From UBA1563 sp041671545 (GTDB taxonomy: Bacteria > Bacteroidota > Ignavibacteria > Ignavibacteriales > Ignavibacteriaceae), in the NCBI GenBank assembly GCA_041671545.1, contig JBAZBI010000001.1, positions 310,001 to 374,000 on the forward strand: DNA of 64,000 bases. Reading direction: 5' to 3'. This document shows positions 27,242 through 35,920 of this stretch, piece by piece (position 1 is the stretch's first letter; each line of letters begins with the position of its first letter). Under the pieces are notes generated by a model. That model made no database searches. It had not been told where the DNA came from and saw only the letters and a program-made list of their open reading frames with translations. Position numbers and translations under genes: made by a program.

Positions 27242-28999
27242 CTATTTACACTTCACCACTTCACTTACTTTTGAAACACCGACTTCATTAAATGCTTCGA
27301 TCGCAAAGTAATAATCTTGCCGGACATTTAATGCTCGCAATTCTAATTTGGTTTCATCATCTGCCCAAACCTGGTAAGTCTGGTAAAGTTTATCTTTTCC
27401 AATTCCCCAAAGGATGTTGTAACCGACAGCTCCTTCAACTTTATTCCAACTTATGAATGCGTTTCGTTCGTCATTATCTCTTTTTACGTTTAAGTTTGTT
27501 GGAGTCTGAGGTGCTTCGCCAATTCCCTTTCCAAAAATTCTTATATCACTCACCGCAAGATTTGGCGTAGGCATATAAACATTTTCGTATTTGATGAATC
27601 GTGCAGTGACCGGTTTTGGTAATTCAAAATAACCGTTGGGTCTATCTTGTTTTACTTTAGAAAGATCAACTATTAATTTCCAATCTTTTCCATCAATCGA
27701 AGAATAGAATTTGTATTGTGTGTATATCCGCGAAGGATCGTTATCGAAAATATCCGATTTATAATCTGCAAAATGGATTTGCACGGCTCTCACTTCACAC
27801 TCTTCTTTTAGATTGATGGTAAGCCATTCACCAGCTTTATTGTTTTGCGCAACCCAAAACGTTCGCGGGTTTTCATCGGTTACATTTGCAATCTTAAATG
27901 TATCGCGAACAGAAGAAGCCGTTACTTTTTTCTTATAAGAAAGAAGCATCCATCCGGTAAAGAGTTCATCTTTGGTTGTTAGTTTTCCCTTCGACAGATA
28001 TTGAGGAAAATCTCCAAAGCGAGTGTTTGCATAAAAAAGATCATCCTTATCAAAGAAAGCGGGAAACATCGCGATGCGCCGTTCAAAATTCCAATTGATG
28101 GCGATCCATGGAGTTCCGGTATTCCAATAATTCCCATAATTATCTTGAAAAGTATTTCCATGTCCGGCGCCTGTCATAAATCCTCCCGGTTTATAAGAGA
28201 TTGGATTGTTCGGCGCGTATTCAAACGGTCCCATCGGATCGTTTCCGACATAAGTTCCGTTCGCATAAACGTTATATTCGGTTCCCGGCGCTGCGTACTG
28301 CAGATAATATTTCCCGTTGTGTTTGGTCATCCACGCGCCTTCAATATACGGTTTCATTGTGGAAGTGTGATTAGGTCCAAACCGTTCCCATCCATGTAAC
28401 TCCGGATTTAAATAGATAAATTTCTTTATCTCTCCCGTGTAAATCAGTTTTTTGTTATGGTCAAGTTCACTACCGTAAATGGGAAAAGTATTTGAAGATC
28501 CCCAATACATAAACCATCGCTCCGTTTCATCATCATGAAAAATTGCGGGATCCCACGGACCAATTGTATCCGGCAATAACGGGAGCCACCGGTTATAAAA
28601 ATTTAATTTCCCTTTTTCCGGTTCAGTGGAAAAGAATATTGGACGCTGTTCAAAAGTAGATTGAAATAAATAGAGCGTATCCCGGACGGAAAGCGCCGCA
28701 GGCGCGCAGATATCCTCCATTGGCCATTTACTCGGTTCAATAAATTTCCAATTTATTAAATCTTTTGAATGCCAATAACCGCCTGAGATTGTTACGAATA
28801 AATAATATTCCCCTTTGTGGTTTACAATCACGGGATCGGCGCCGCTGCGGTAAGAAATTTTATCGTTTATCTGTTCCCAATTGTATTTGTAAGAAATATC
28901 CATCGGGTTGCAGTAAGTTTTTTGATTAGGCAGTTGAGCGAAGGTTAACGCGGATATTAAAGTCAACAAAAAGATTTTTGTAACGGTTGAAGTTTTCAT
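27242..28999 (-). CDS. Exported GH43-type glycoside hydrolase with discoidin and Fn3 domains
   Basis: The 585 residues have a signal peptide (1-21), a five-bladed beta-propeller catalytic domain of the GH43 type at ~40-350 (SGADPVIVNHKGEYYLFVT; GPWDPAIFHDDETERWFMYWG; GPFEYAPNNP), an F5/8-type C domain at ~355-490 (VTASSVRDTFKIANVTDENPRTFW) and a fibronectin III-like tail to the end. GH43 enzymes cleave arabinan/xylan-type side chains, with Asp, Asp and Glu as catalytic residues. The exact substrate is not inferable. There is no C-terminal sorting signal that I recognise. It stands alone. Confidence 0.9.
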   Translation of the reverse strand: MKTSTVTKIFLLTLISALTFAQLPNQKTYCNPMDISYKYNWEQINDKISYRSGADPVIVNHKGEYYLFVTISGGYWHSKDLINWKFIEPSKWPMEDICAPAALSVRDTLYLFQSTFEQRPIFFSTEPEKGKLNFYNRWLPLLPDTIGPWDPAIFHDDETERWFMYWGSSNTFPIYGSELDHNKKLIYTGEIKKFIYLNPELHGWERFGPNHTSTMKPYIEGAWMTKHNGKYYLQYAAPGTEYNVYANGTYVGNDPMGPFEYAPNNPISYKPGGFMTGAGHGNTFQDNYGNYWNTGTPWIAINWNFERRIAMFPAFFDKDDLFYANTRFGDFPQYLSKGKLTTKDELFTGWMLLSYKKKVTASSVRDTFKIANVTDENPRTFWVAQNNKAGEWLTINLKEECEVRAVQIHFADYKSDIFDNDPSRIYTQYKFYSSIDGKDWKLIVDLSKVKQDRPNGYFELPKPVTARFIKYENVYMPTPNLAVSDIRIFGKGIGEAPQTPTNLNVKRDNDERNAFISWNKVEGAVGYNILWGIGKDKLYQTYQVWADDETKLELRALNVRQDYYFAIEAFNEVGVSKVSEVVKCK

Positions 29000-29076
29000 A
29001 ATATAGACTTTTTAAAAATTATTTTGAAAAATACTATTCACATTCTATTTCCGGCAAGCACTTGTACAATAAATCG

Positions 29077-29973
29077 TCATTTTAGAGAAGATACTTTGCT
29101 TACCTTTAAATAATCCCGGAACTGATGTCTGGTTGCAATCACTTCGTTGTGCGATAAATCAGTATGAATAAAAATTAACCGATTATTGACAAGCTGAATT
29201 TGCGTTAATTCTTTTTCTCCAGCTTTCAAATACGGAATCTTCATGGAATCGAGATCATTCATGAGTTTCTCCGTTTCTTCTACTGTTCCTCCATTATCGG
29301 TATAGATGTTTATGAATTTCCCGCCATAGTTTTGAATCCAATTCAGAAATTTTTCTGTCTCAGCATAAAGCGCATCGAATAAAATAACGTTTGAAATATT
29401 TTTTGTTAACCCGCCTTGTTCCACCGAATAAGCAATCGCACGGTAAGCGCCGCTGTGTCCCGCTAAAATAATATTTCCAACCTTTGCTGTTGTGGTTATT
29501 CTTTTTTTCTTCAGAAATTTCAAAACATCAGTAACTAAGTTTTTTAATCCGTCTTTTTCTTCTAGCTTCCCTCCAAAAGAATCGGGTGAGTTTTTGGGTC
29601 CTTCGGGGAAGACGAGGATTGCGTTTTTGTTACTTTCAGAGAATTGTTCTATAATTTTAAACTGAGCGCAGGCACTATCAATATTATTATACCACCCATG
29701 AAAATAAACAACAATGTTTGTACTTTGAGTAGGCCGAAATCCCTTCGGAACAAAAATTAAAACACTACAATCGGCATAATGTTCTTGAAAAGAGAACGAT
29801 TGGTTTTTATAACTATGCCCATCCAGCCTTTTAGGATGAGGAAATGGGGCGGAAGAAAATTGCGGAAGAAAGATTTGTCCGAAATTTTTATATCTCTCTG
29901 CAACAGACTGTGAAAGCAAATCGTTTATAGACACAAGAACTAAAATAAAAAAGAGCAAAGTTTTACTTTTCAA
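29077..29973 (-). CDS. Exported alpha/beta hydrolase
   Basis: The 298 residues have a signal peptide (1-22). An oxyanion strand YFHGWYNN lies near ~90 and the nucleophile elbow GHSGAYRA at ~172-179. The acid (Asp, DALYAE region) and His (TDLSHNEVI near ~275) come in the right order for the triad. Esterase or depolymerase activity is likely, but the substrate is unknown. It lies 77 nt upstream of the GH43 gene on the same strand, so they may share a polysaccharide-degrading role (inference). Confidence 0.82.
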   Translation of the reverse strand: MKSKTLLFFILVLVSINDLLSQSVAERYKNFGQIFLPQFSSAPFPHPKRLDGHSYKNQSFSFQEHYADCSVLIFVPKGFRPTQSTNIVVYFHGWYNNIDSACAQFKIIEQFSESNKNAILVFPEGPKNSPDSFGGKLEEKDGLKNLVTDVLKFLKKKRITTTAKVGNIILAGHSGAYRAIAYSVEQGGLTKNISNVILFDALYAETEKFLNWIQNYGGKFINIYTDNGGTVEETEKLMNDLDSMKIPYLKAGEKELTQIQLVNNRLIFIHTDLSHNEVIATRHQFRDYLKVSKVSSLK

Positions 29974-30077
29974 AGTTGATTCTCCTTACCGGATTTTTGT
30001 ATCGAACTTATAACAAATTAATAATCGTGAAATAAAACTCTCAATTATTTTGTAGAAAACAAAGTCTGTTTGAAATC

Positions 30078-30431
30078 TTATTTCCTTTTGTTATAACCGA
30101 GTTCTCCGTACGGTTGAAGTTTCTCCATCCACATCTCCAAAAATACTTTGAGGTCATCGCTATAGTTGTAAGCTAGATCTTCTTGGGGTTCTAAGGTGTC
30201 AACAATCTCGAACACAAAATTTTCTTCTCCGAAAGTGTTAAAATCTTTTTGCAATTCACTGTTCACATGGAGACCACTTCTCAGTTGGAATTTGAAACTG
30301 TTAGACCTTCCGTGCAGATTAAGGCTGCTTCCAAGAAATATTTTTCCGTTCACTAAGTTTTTTATCCGGTAAATTCCCATTGGCGGGAGGGATTGTTTGT
30401 ATTGCTTTTTTAATTCTCTTTTATCTATCAT
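30078..30431 (-). CDS. GIY-YIG nuclease-family protein
   Basis: The 117 residues show the GIY motif in PPMGIYRIKNLVNGKIFLGSSLNLHGRSN (residues ~16-44, with FLG in the YIG position) and the conserved Arg and Glu (ENFVFEIV) of the fold. The YIG tyrosine is replaced by Phe, so nuclease activity is uncertain. It follows a TetR regulator by 3 nt and is surely in its operon. Confidence 0.8.
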   Translation of the reverse strand: MIDKRELKKQYKQSLPPMGIYRIKNLVNGKIFLGSSLNLHGRSNSFKFQLRSGLHVNSELQKDFNTFGEENFVFEIVDTLEPQEDLAYNYSDDLKVFLEMWMEKLQPYGELGYNKRK

Positions 30432-30434
30432 TTC

Positions 30435-31028
30435 TTATTTCACAGCCAAGATTGAGTTCATCTGATTTTCTACTTCCTCCGAAAATTCTTTATATGTTTC
30501 CGGCTGTCTTCTGTTGATATAGAGCAATAGCATTCCCACTAATGTAAAATGCAGGGTATTCTTTTTTACTTTAACTTCCTCTGCTGTCATCACTTTTGTA
30601 TTGATGCAGAACTCCCAATCATTGTTACTCAATCTATCAAGAAAATTAGAAATTAATTTCAGTGTTGGTTGCTTACTTGCTACATCCGTCGTTTTTTCCA
30701 GAAAGAAAAGCTCGAACGTACCGGGATATTGGACAAAATATTTAACATACGCTTTTGCGATGGCTCTTATTTTTTCTATTCCCGGCTCTGCTTTTTCTGT
30801 TTCCGAAATAACAAGAGCCTGACATTCTTCCTGAAAATCCACTACACATTCAAAAATAAGGTCTCTCACATCTTTGAAATAATTGTAAAGTGTTGCGTAG
30901 GAATATCCTGCGCGTTCAGCAATATTGCGCACGCTGATGTTCCTTAAACCTTCTCCTTTTAATATTTCTTTTGTGGCTTGAATGAAATAACCTTTCATTC
31001 TCTGCTCTTGAATCTCCTTATTTCCCAT
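30435..31028 (-). CDS. TetR/AcrR-family regulator
   Basis: The 197 residues have an N-terminal helix-turn-helix at ~20-55 (LRNISVRNIAERAGYSYATLYNYFKDVRDLI) and an all-helical ligand domain. An AGGAG site precedes the ATG. It is followed 3 nt later by a GIY-YIG gene, and the thr operon starts divergently about 200 nt away. A role in controlling the thr promoter is unlikely given the leader found there. Confidence 0.9.
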   Translation of the reverse strand: MGNKEIQEQRMKGYFIQATKEILKGEGLRNISVRNIAERAGYSYATLYNYFKDVRDLIFECVVDFQEECQALVISETEKAEPGIEKIRAIAKAYVKYFVQYPGTFELFFLEKTTDVASKQPTLKLISNFLDRLSNNDWEFCINTKVMTAEEVKVKKNTLHFTLVGMLLLYINRRQPETYKEFSEEVENQMNSILAVK

Positions 31029-31225
31029 AAAACTCCTTCCATTAACTGGTTTTATTAAATTAACACTGTTAATATATTGAACTTAGTTTTAATTACAAAT
31101 AAAATTATTCTATGCTGATGGAATTCGCCCTTCTACTGAATCTGCAGTTTTGTTCTGTAATGCTTAACTTTCTTCAATAACATTACACCCGAAAGGAATA
31201 ATATTCATTTTTTCATTTCCTCCTG

Positions 31226-31256
31226 TTGACAAAGAATATTTTTTATGTTACGTTTG
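31226..31256 (+). promoter_or_regulatory. Promoter of the thr operon
   Basis: TTGACA at 31226-31231 and TACGTTTG (TAnnTTTG) at 31249-31256, with 20 nt between TTG and TA. This is the same arrangement as the ilv and met leaders. The leader ATG lies 13 nt after the -7 element. Confidence 0.78.
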
Positions 31257-31269
31257 CCTTACTTAAAAA

Positions 31270-31347
31270 ATGAAAAACAAGAAATCAAATATTATCAGCA
31301 CCATGTGTATGGGAACCACAACACCACCGGACATCGGAAGTTGGTAA
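31270..31347 (+). CDS. Thr/Ile/Met-rich leader peptide of the thr operon
   Basis: A 25-codon frame (ATG 31270, TAA 31345-31347) with the core IISTMCMGTTT. Thr occurs at 11 and 16-18, Ile at 8, 9 and 22, Met at 12 and 14. These are the end products of the aspartate pathway encoded downstream, as in the enterobacterial thr leader, with Met codons added. A terminator and alternative pairing follow. There is no Shine-Dalgarno, and the ATG is close to the expected transcript start. Confidence 0.8.
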   Translation: MKNKKSNIISTMCMGTTTPPDIGSW

Positions 31348-31408
31348 TAGCATAATACTATTTAAATGTGTAAAAACCGACTTCCCCAAAAGAAGCCGGT
31401 TTTTTTTT
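31336..31408 (+). terminator. Attenuator and terminator of the thr operon
   Basis: AACCGACTTC and GAAGCCGGTT (31375-31401, one A-C mismatch, loop CCCAAAA), followed by nine T, make an intrinsic terminator in front of thrA. Its 5' arm, CCGACTTCC (31377-31385), can pair instead with GGAAGTTGG (31336-31344), which encodes the last codons of the leader peptide. A ribosome finishing the leader hides that segment and allows termination; one stalled on the Thr/Ile codons leaves it free to form the antiterminator. Confidence 0.8.
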
Positions 31409-31433
31409 GCGCGTCACTAAATTTGGACAGACA

Positions 31434-33890
31434 ATGAAAATATTAAAGTTCGGAGGTTCTTCCGTCGCTTCGGCTGAGCGGATAAAAAATGTGATTGAGA
31501 TAGTGAAGGCATCTCTTAAAAAAGAAAAGAATATCGCCGTTGTTTTTTCCGCTTACCAAACAGTGACGGATAAATTGATAACCGCGAGTCACCTTGCCGC
31601 TAAGGGTAATCCAATTTATTTGGATAATTTAAAAGAGTTGGAGAACAAACATCTCGCGATAGCGACAGAATTAATTTCAGTAAGTAAACAAAGCGGCGTA
31701 ATCGCAAATATTAAATTTCAGTTGAATGAACTTGACGATATTTTACACGGAGTTTTTTTAATAAAGGAATTGTCGCTGAAAACTCTCGATTATATTTTAA
31801 GTTTCGGGGAAAGACTTTCTGCTTATACCATCAGTGAGGCGCTTAACGACCGGAAAATTTCAAGCAGTTTTTTAGATACACGTTCCTTAATTAAAACCGA
31901 TGCACAATTCGGAAACGCGCGTGTAAATTTTGATCTTACAAATAAAAACATTCAAAAACATTTTGCTGCGAATAAAAAGCTGCAAATCGTTACCGGTTTT
32001 ATCGCGTCAACATTAGAAGATGAAACTACTACTTTAGGTCGCGGCGGTTCTGATTTTACAGCTTCAATCTTAGGCGCGGCGCTTAACGTAAAAGAAATTG
32101 AAATTTGGACCGATGTTGACGGCGTACTTACTGCCGATCCGAGAAAAGTTAGTAACGCTTTTACCGTAAAACATTTAACTTTTGACGAAGCTATGGAGCT
32201 TTCACATTTCGGCGCTAAAGTAATTTATCCGCCGACAATGCAGCCGGCGCATGCAAAAGGAATTCCGATCCGTATAAAAAATACTTTTAATCCTTCTTCC
32301 GAAGGCACACTCATCAGCAAGAAAAAAATTGCGAACGATTTTCTTATAAAGGGAATTTCTTCAATCGATGCGATCTCTTTAGTGCTGGTTGAAGGAAGCG
32401 GTATGGTAGGAGTTGCCGGTATCGCCGAAAGAATTTTCAGCGCGTTGGCAACCCATCATATTAACGTTGTATTGATTACTCAAGCTTCATCCGAACATTC
32501 AATCTGTCTGGCAATTCCGCCGCGAGATGAAAAGAAAGCGAAAGATGCGATTGAAAAGGAATTCAAATTAGAGTTACTTGAAAAACAGATCAGTGAGGTT
32601 AAAGTTGAAAATAATTTTGCTATCATCGCCATCGTTGGTGAAAATATGCAGAAAACTCCCGGCATTGCCGGACGCGTTTTTCAAGCACTCGGAAAGAACG
32701 GAATTAACATCGCCGCAATCGCGCAAGGTTCATCGGAATTAAATATCTCGGTGGTTATTTCTAAAAAAGATGAAGCCAAAGCGCTCAACGCTTTACATGA
32801 ATCTTTCTTCTTATCGATGACAAAATCACTTCATCTGTTCTTAGTAGGACCGGGATTGATCGGTAAAACTTTTTTAACACAGTTAAAGAATCATCAGCAA
32901 AAATTAGCAAATGAATTTTTCACTTCGGTGCATGTCTGCGGAATTATCAATACGAAGAAGATGCTCGTAAGCAACAAAGGAATTCCACTTGATAAATGGG
33001 AGAGCGCGTTAACTGCATCAAACGAAGTTTCAGATCTTCCAACTTTTGTAAACGCAATGAAGGAATTTAACTTGCCGAATTCTATTTTTATTGATTGTAC
33101 TGCGAGCGAAGATGTAGTTCAATACTATTTGGATGTTCTTTCTTCCAATATTTCGGTTGTAACACCGAACAAACGTGCGAACACGAAGTCTTTTCTCTTT
33201 TATAACAAGTTGCGCGAAACAGCTTCAAAACATAATGTAAAGTTTTTATACGAGACCAACGTTGGTGCAAGCCTGCCTATCATCGGAACAATTCAGGATT
33301 TAGTAAGTACGGGCGATTCAATAACAAAGATCGAAGGAATACTTTCCGGCACATTAAGTTATATTTTCAATTCATTTAAATCGGGGAGAAAATTCAGCAG
33401 TGTGGTTCAAGAAGCAAGAGAAAAGGGTTATACTGAACCTGATCCGCGAGAAGATTTAAATGGAAAAGACGTTGCAAGAAAATTATTAATCCTTGCGCGC
33501 GAGTGTGGTTATCAGATGGAGTTAAGTGACATCAACGTCGAGAATCTTATCTTCCCGAAAGCGCGTAAAGTAAAAACCGTTAAGGAATTTTTCGGCGTCC
33601 TTCAAGAAAATGATGATGAGTTTGAAAAACTCCGGATGAAGGAAGAAAAAGAAGGTAGGGTTTTGCGCTACATCGCTAAATTGGAAAAAGGAAAAGCGGA
33701 AGTCTCTTTGCAGGCAATCGACCGGAATCATCCGTTTTATTTTATGAGCGGAAGCGATAATATCTTAGCCGTGCACACGTTAAATTATATCAGTAGTCCT
33801 CTCGTAATAAAAGGACCCGGAGCCGGCGCGGATGTAACAGCCGCGGGTGTGTTTGCGGATGTTCTTAGAATTTCAAATTATTTGAGTTAG
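31434..33890 (+). CDS. thrA: Bifunctional aspartokinase/homoserine dehydrogenase
   Basis: The 818 residues catalyse the first and third steps of the aspartate pathway. The aspartokinase domain (1-~290) has MKILKFGGSSVASAERI, GRGGSDFTASILGAAL and DGVLTADPRKV. Two ACT units follow (~310-460: VGVAGIAERIFSALATHHINV and TPGIAGRVFQALGKNGINIAAIAQGSSE). The homoserine dehydrogenase domain (~465-818) has VGPGLIGKTFL and VVTPNKRAN. I use ATG 31434, which gives the family N-terminus; the upstream in-frame start at 31407 falls in the terminator. Allosteric Thr control is expected. Confidence 0.95.
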   Translation: MKILKFGGSSVASAERIKNVIEIVKASLKKEKNIAVVFSAYQTVTDKLITASHLAAKGNPIYLDNLKELENKHLAIATELISVSKQSGVIANIKFQLNELDDILHGVFLIKELSLKTLDYILSFGERLSAYTISEALNDRKISSSFLDTRSLIKTDAQFGNARVNFDLTNKNIQKHFAANKKLQIVTGFIASTLEDETTTLGRGGSDFTASILGAALNVKEIEIWTDVDGVLTADPRKVSNAFTVKHLTFDEAMELSHFGAKVIYPPTMQPAHAKGIPIRIKNTFNPSSEGTLISKKKIANDFLIKGISSIDAISLVLVEGSGMVGVAGIAERIFSALATHHINVVLITQASSEHSICLAIPPRDEKKAKDAIEKEFKLELLEKQISEVKVENNFAIIAIVGENMQKTPGIAGRVFQALGKNGINIAAIAQGSSELNISVVISKKDEAKALNALHESFFLSMTKSLHLFLVGPGLIGKTFLTQLKNHQQKLANEFFTSVHVCGIINTKKMLVSNKGIPLDKWESALTASNEVSDLPTFVNAMKEFNLPNSIFIDCTASEDVVQYYLDVLSSNISVVTPNKRANTKSFLFYNKLRETASKHNVKFLYETNVGASLPIIGTIQDLVSTGDSITKIEGILSGTLSYIFNSFKSGRKFSSVVQEAREKGYTEPDPREDLNGKDVARKLLILARECGYQMELSDINVENLIFPKARKVKTVKEFFGVLQENDDEFEKLRMKEEKEGRVLRYIAKLEKGKAEVSLQAIDRNHPFYFMSGSDNILAVHTLNYISSPLVIKGPGAGADVTAAGVFADVLRISNYLS

Positions 33891-33908
33891 TAAACAAAAA
33901 GGAAAAAT

Positions 33909-34955
33909 ATGTCAACACATAAAATAAAAGTAGGTATTCTGGGCGCAACCGGAAGCGTCGGACAAAAGTTCATTCAACTCTTAAGCGATCATCCCTTTTT
34001 TGAAATTGCGGAAGTTGCAGCATCAGACCGCTCTGCCGGAAAGAAATATAAAGACGCCGTCAATTGGTTTTTACCAACTCCAATTCCAAGTGCGATTGCT
34101 AATCTTACTGTTAAAAATTGTGAACCGGGTTTAGATTGCAGTGTCGTTTTCTCAGGTTTGGACGCTAATATAGCAGGAGAAATTGAAGAAGCTTTTGCCA
34201 ATGCCGGATATCATGTAATTTCAAATTCAAAAAATCACCGCTTTGACAAAGATGTTCCGTTATTAATTCCTGAAGTAAATCCGGATCATCTTAGATTGAT
34301 AAAAGTGCAAAAATTCGGCAAAGGCTCAATCGTTACAAATCCCAACTGTTCAACAATCGGCTTACTACTTGCGCTGAAACCGCTTGATGACGCATTTGGA
34401 ATAGAGCAATTAAATGTTGTTACGATGCAGGCTTTATCCGGCGCCGGTTATCCGGGAGTTTCCAGTCTTGATATTATTGATAACGTTATTCCATTCATTG
34501 GCGGCGAAGAAAACAAAATGGAAACCGAACCTTTAAAAATATTCGGCAAATTCAACGGAAAAGAAATTGAGCAGAGTAATATTAAAATAAGCGCTTCATG
34601 TAACCGAGTTGCTGTTGTAGATGGACATCTCGAGTCTGTTCAAGTAAAATTGAAAAACAAACCTTCGAAAGAAGAAATAATTTCAGTTTGGCAAAATTTT
34701 AAAGGAGAGCCGCAAGAATATGAACTTCCACTTGCACCGATTCTACCAATCCATTATTTCTATGAAGATAAATATCCGCAACCGCGATTACACCGGGACC
34801 TCGATAAGGGAATGGCGGCAGTTGTGGGCAGATTGCGCGATTGTAATTTATTCGATTACAAATTTTCCGTGCTCTCACACAATACTGTTCGTGGTGCAGC
34901 AGGCGGTGCAATTCTTTGTGCCGAATTGATGAAAGCAAAAGGTTTACTTTCGTAA
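33909..34955 (+). CDS. asd: Aspartate-semialdehyde dehydrogenase
   Basis: The 348 residues supply the pathway step between the two activities of ThrA. The Rossmann motif is VGILGATGSVGQKFIQLL, the catalytic cysteine is in TNPNCSTIG, and His lies in SCNRVAVVDGH. Sequence and length fit the archaeal/fungal-type Asd rather than the E. coli form. It lies 18 nt after thrA, and its TAA overlaps the thrB ATG. Having asd inside a thrABC operon makes the unit self-sufficient from aspartyl phosphate to threonine. Confidence 0.95.
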   Translation: MSTHKIKVGILGATGSVGQKFIQLLSDHPFFEIAEVAASDRSAGKKYKDAVNWFLPTPIPSAIANLTVKNCEPGLDCSVVFSGLDANIAGEIEEAFANAGYHVISNSKNHRFDKDVPLLIPEVNPDHLRLIKVQKFGKGSIVTNPNCSTIGLLLALKPLDDAFGIEQLNVVTMQALSGAGYPGVSSLDIIDNVIPFIGGEENKMETEPLKIFGKFNGKEIEQSNIKISASCNRVAVVDGHLESVQVKLKNKPSKEEIISVWQNFKGEPQEYELPLAPILPIHYFYEDKYPQPRLHRDLDKGMAAVVGRLRDCNLFDYKFSVLSHNTVRGAAGGAILCAELMKAKGLLS

Positions 34956-35920
34956 TGAAAAATTTATTTAAAGCAAAAAAAATAAAAGTCTTCTCCCCCG
35001 CTTCCGTTTCCAATGTTGGAGCTGGATTCGATATTTTCGGATTCGCTCTACACATTCCCGGAGACGAATTGGTGATGAAGATAGTTGAGAAACCGGGAAT
35101 TCATATCACTAAAATTACCGGTGACTTACATCATCTACCGAGAGATGCAAAAAAGAATACTGCCGCAGTATCGCTTAGAGCCATGATGAATGCCGTTGAT
35201 GGTAAGTTCGGTGTTGAAATTGAACTCCATAAAAAAATGCCGTTAGGTAGCGGACTCGGCTCAAGCGCTGCCAGTGCAGTTGCTTCTGTATTTGCATTGA
35301 ATGCACTCTTGAAAAAACCATTTACGAAAGATGAACTTTTACTTTTTGCTTTGGAAGGTGAAAAAATCGCAAGCGGAAGCAGCGCTCATGCTGACAACGT
35401 TGCTCCCTGTTTGTACGGAGGTTTTACTTTGGTGAGAGGTTGTTCTCCTCCGGATGTAATTTCAATCCCAACTCCAAAAGATTTGCACTGCACGGTAATT
35501 CATCCGCACATAGAAATTAAAACTGAGTTTGCAAGAAAGATTTTGCGTTCACAAATAAAACTTTCTGATGCAGTTAAGCAATGGGGAAACGCTTCCGCTT
35601 TAGTTGCTGGACTAATGAAACCCGATTACGATCTCATCAAAAGATCAATTGAAGATTTCATTATCGAACCGATTCGCGGTGCGCTTATCCCGAATTATTT
35701 CATTTTAAAAGAGACAGCACTTAATAACGGCGCACTCGGATGCAGTATTTCAGGTTCAGGTCCCTCTGTTTTTGCGCTTAGCAGAAGCGAGAAAGAAGCA
35801 AAACTCATTGGTTTTGAAATGAAAAAAGTACTGACGAAAATAAAATTGAAAAGCGATACTTTTATTTCAAAAATAAATTACGAGGGACCAAAAATAATTT
35901 CTCTATCGGATACCTTGTGA
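34955..35920 (+). CDS. thrB: Homoserine kinase
   Basis: The 321-residue GHMP kinase phosphorylates homoserine. It starts at ATG 34955, overlapping the asd stop (TAATG), and begins MKNLFKAKKIKVFSPASVSNVGAGFDIFGFAL. The ATP loop is PLGSGLGSSAASAVAS, and the C-terminal motif is GCSISGSGPSVFAL. A longer frame from 34916 would overlap asd by 40 nt and add nothing conserved. It overlaps thrC by 4 nt. Confidence 0.95.
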   Translation: MKNLFKAKKIKVFSPASVSNVGAGFDIFGFALHIPGDELVMKIVEKPGIHITKITGDLHHLPRDAKKNTAAVSLRAMMNAVDGKFGVEIELHKKMPLGSGLGSSAASAVASVFALNALLKKPFTKDELLLFALEGEKIASGSSAHADNVAPCLYGGFTLVRGCSPPDVISIPTPKDLHCTVIHPHIEIKTEFARKILRSQIKLSDAVKQWGNASALVAGLMKPDYDLIKRSIEDFIIEPIRGALIPNYFILKETALNNGALGCSISGSGPSVFALSRSEKEAKLIGFEMKKVLTKIKLKSDTFISKINYEGPKIISLSDTL

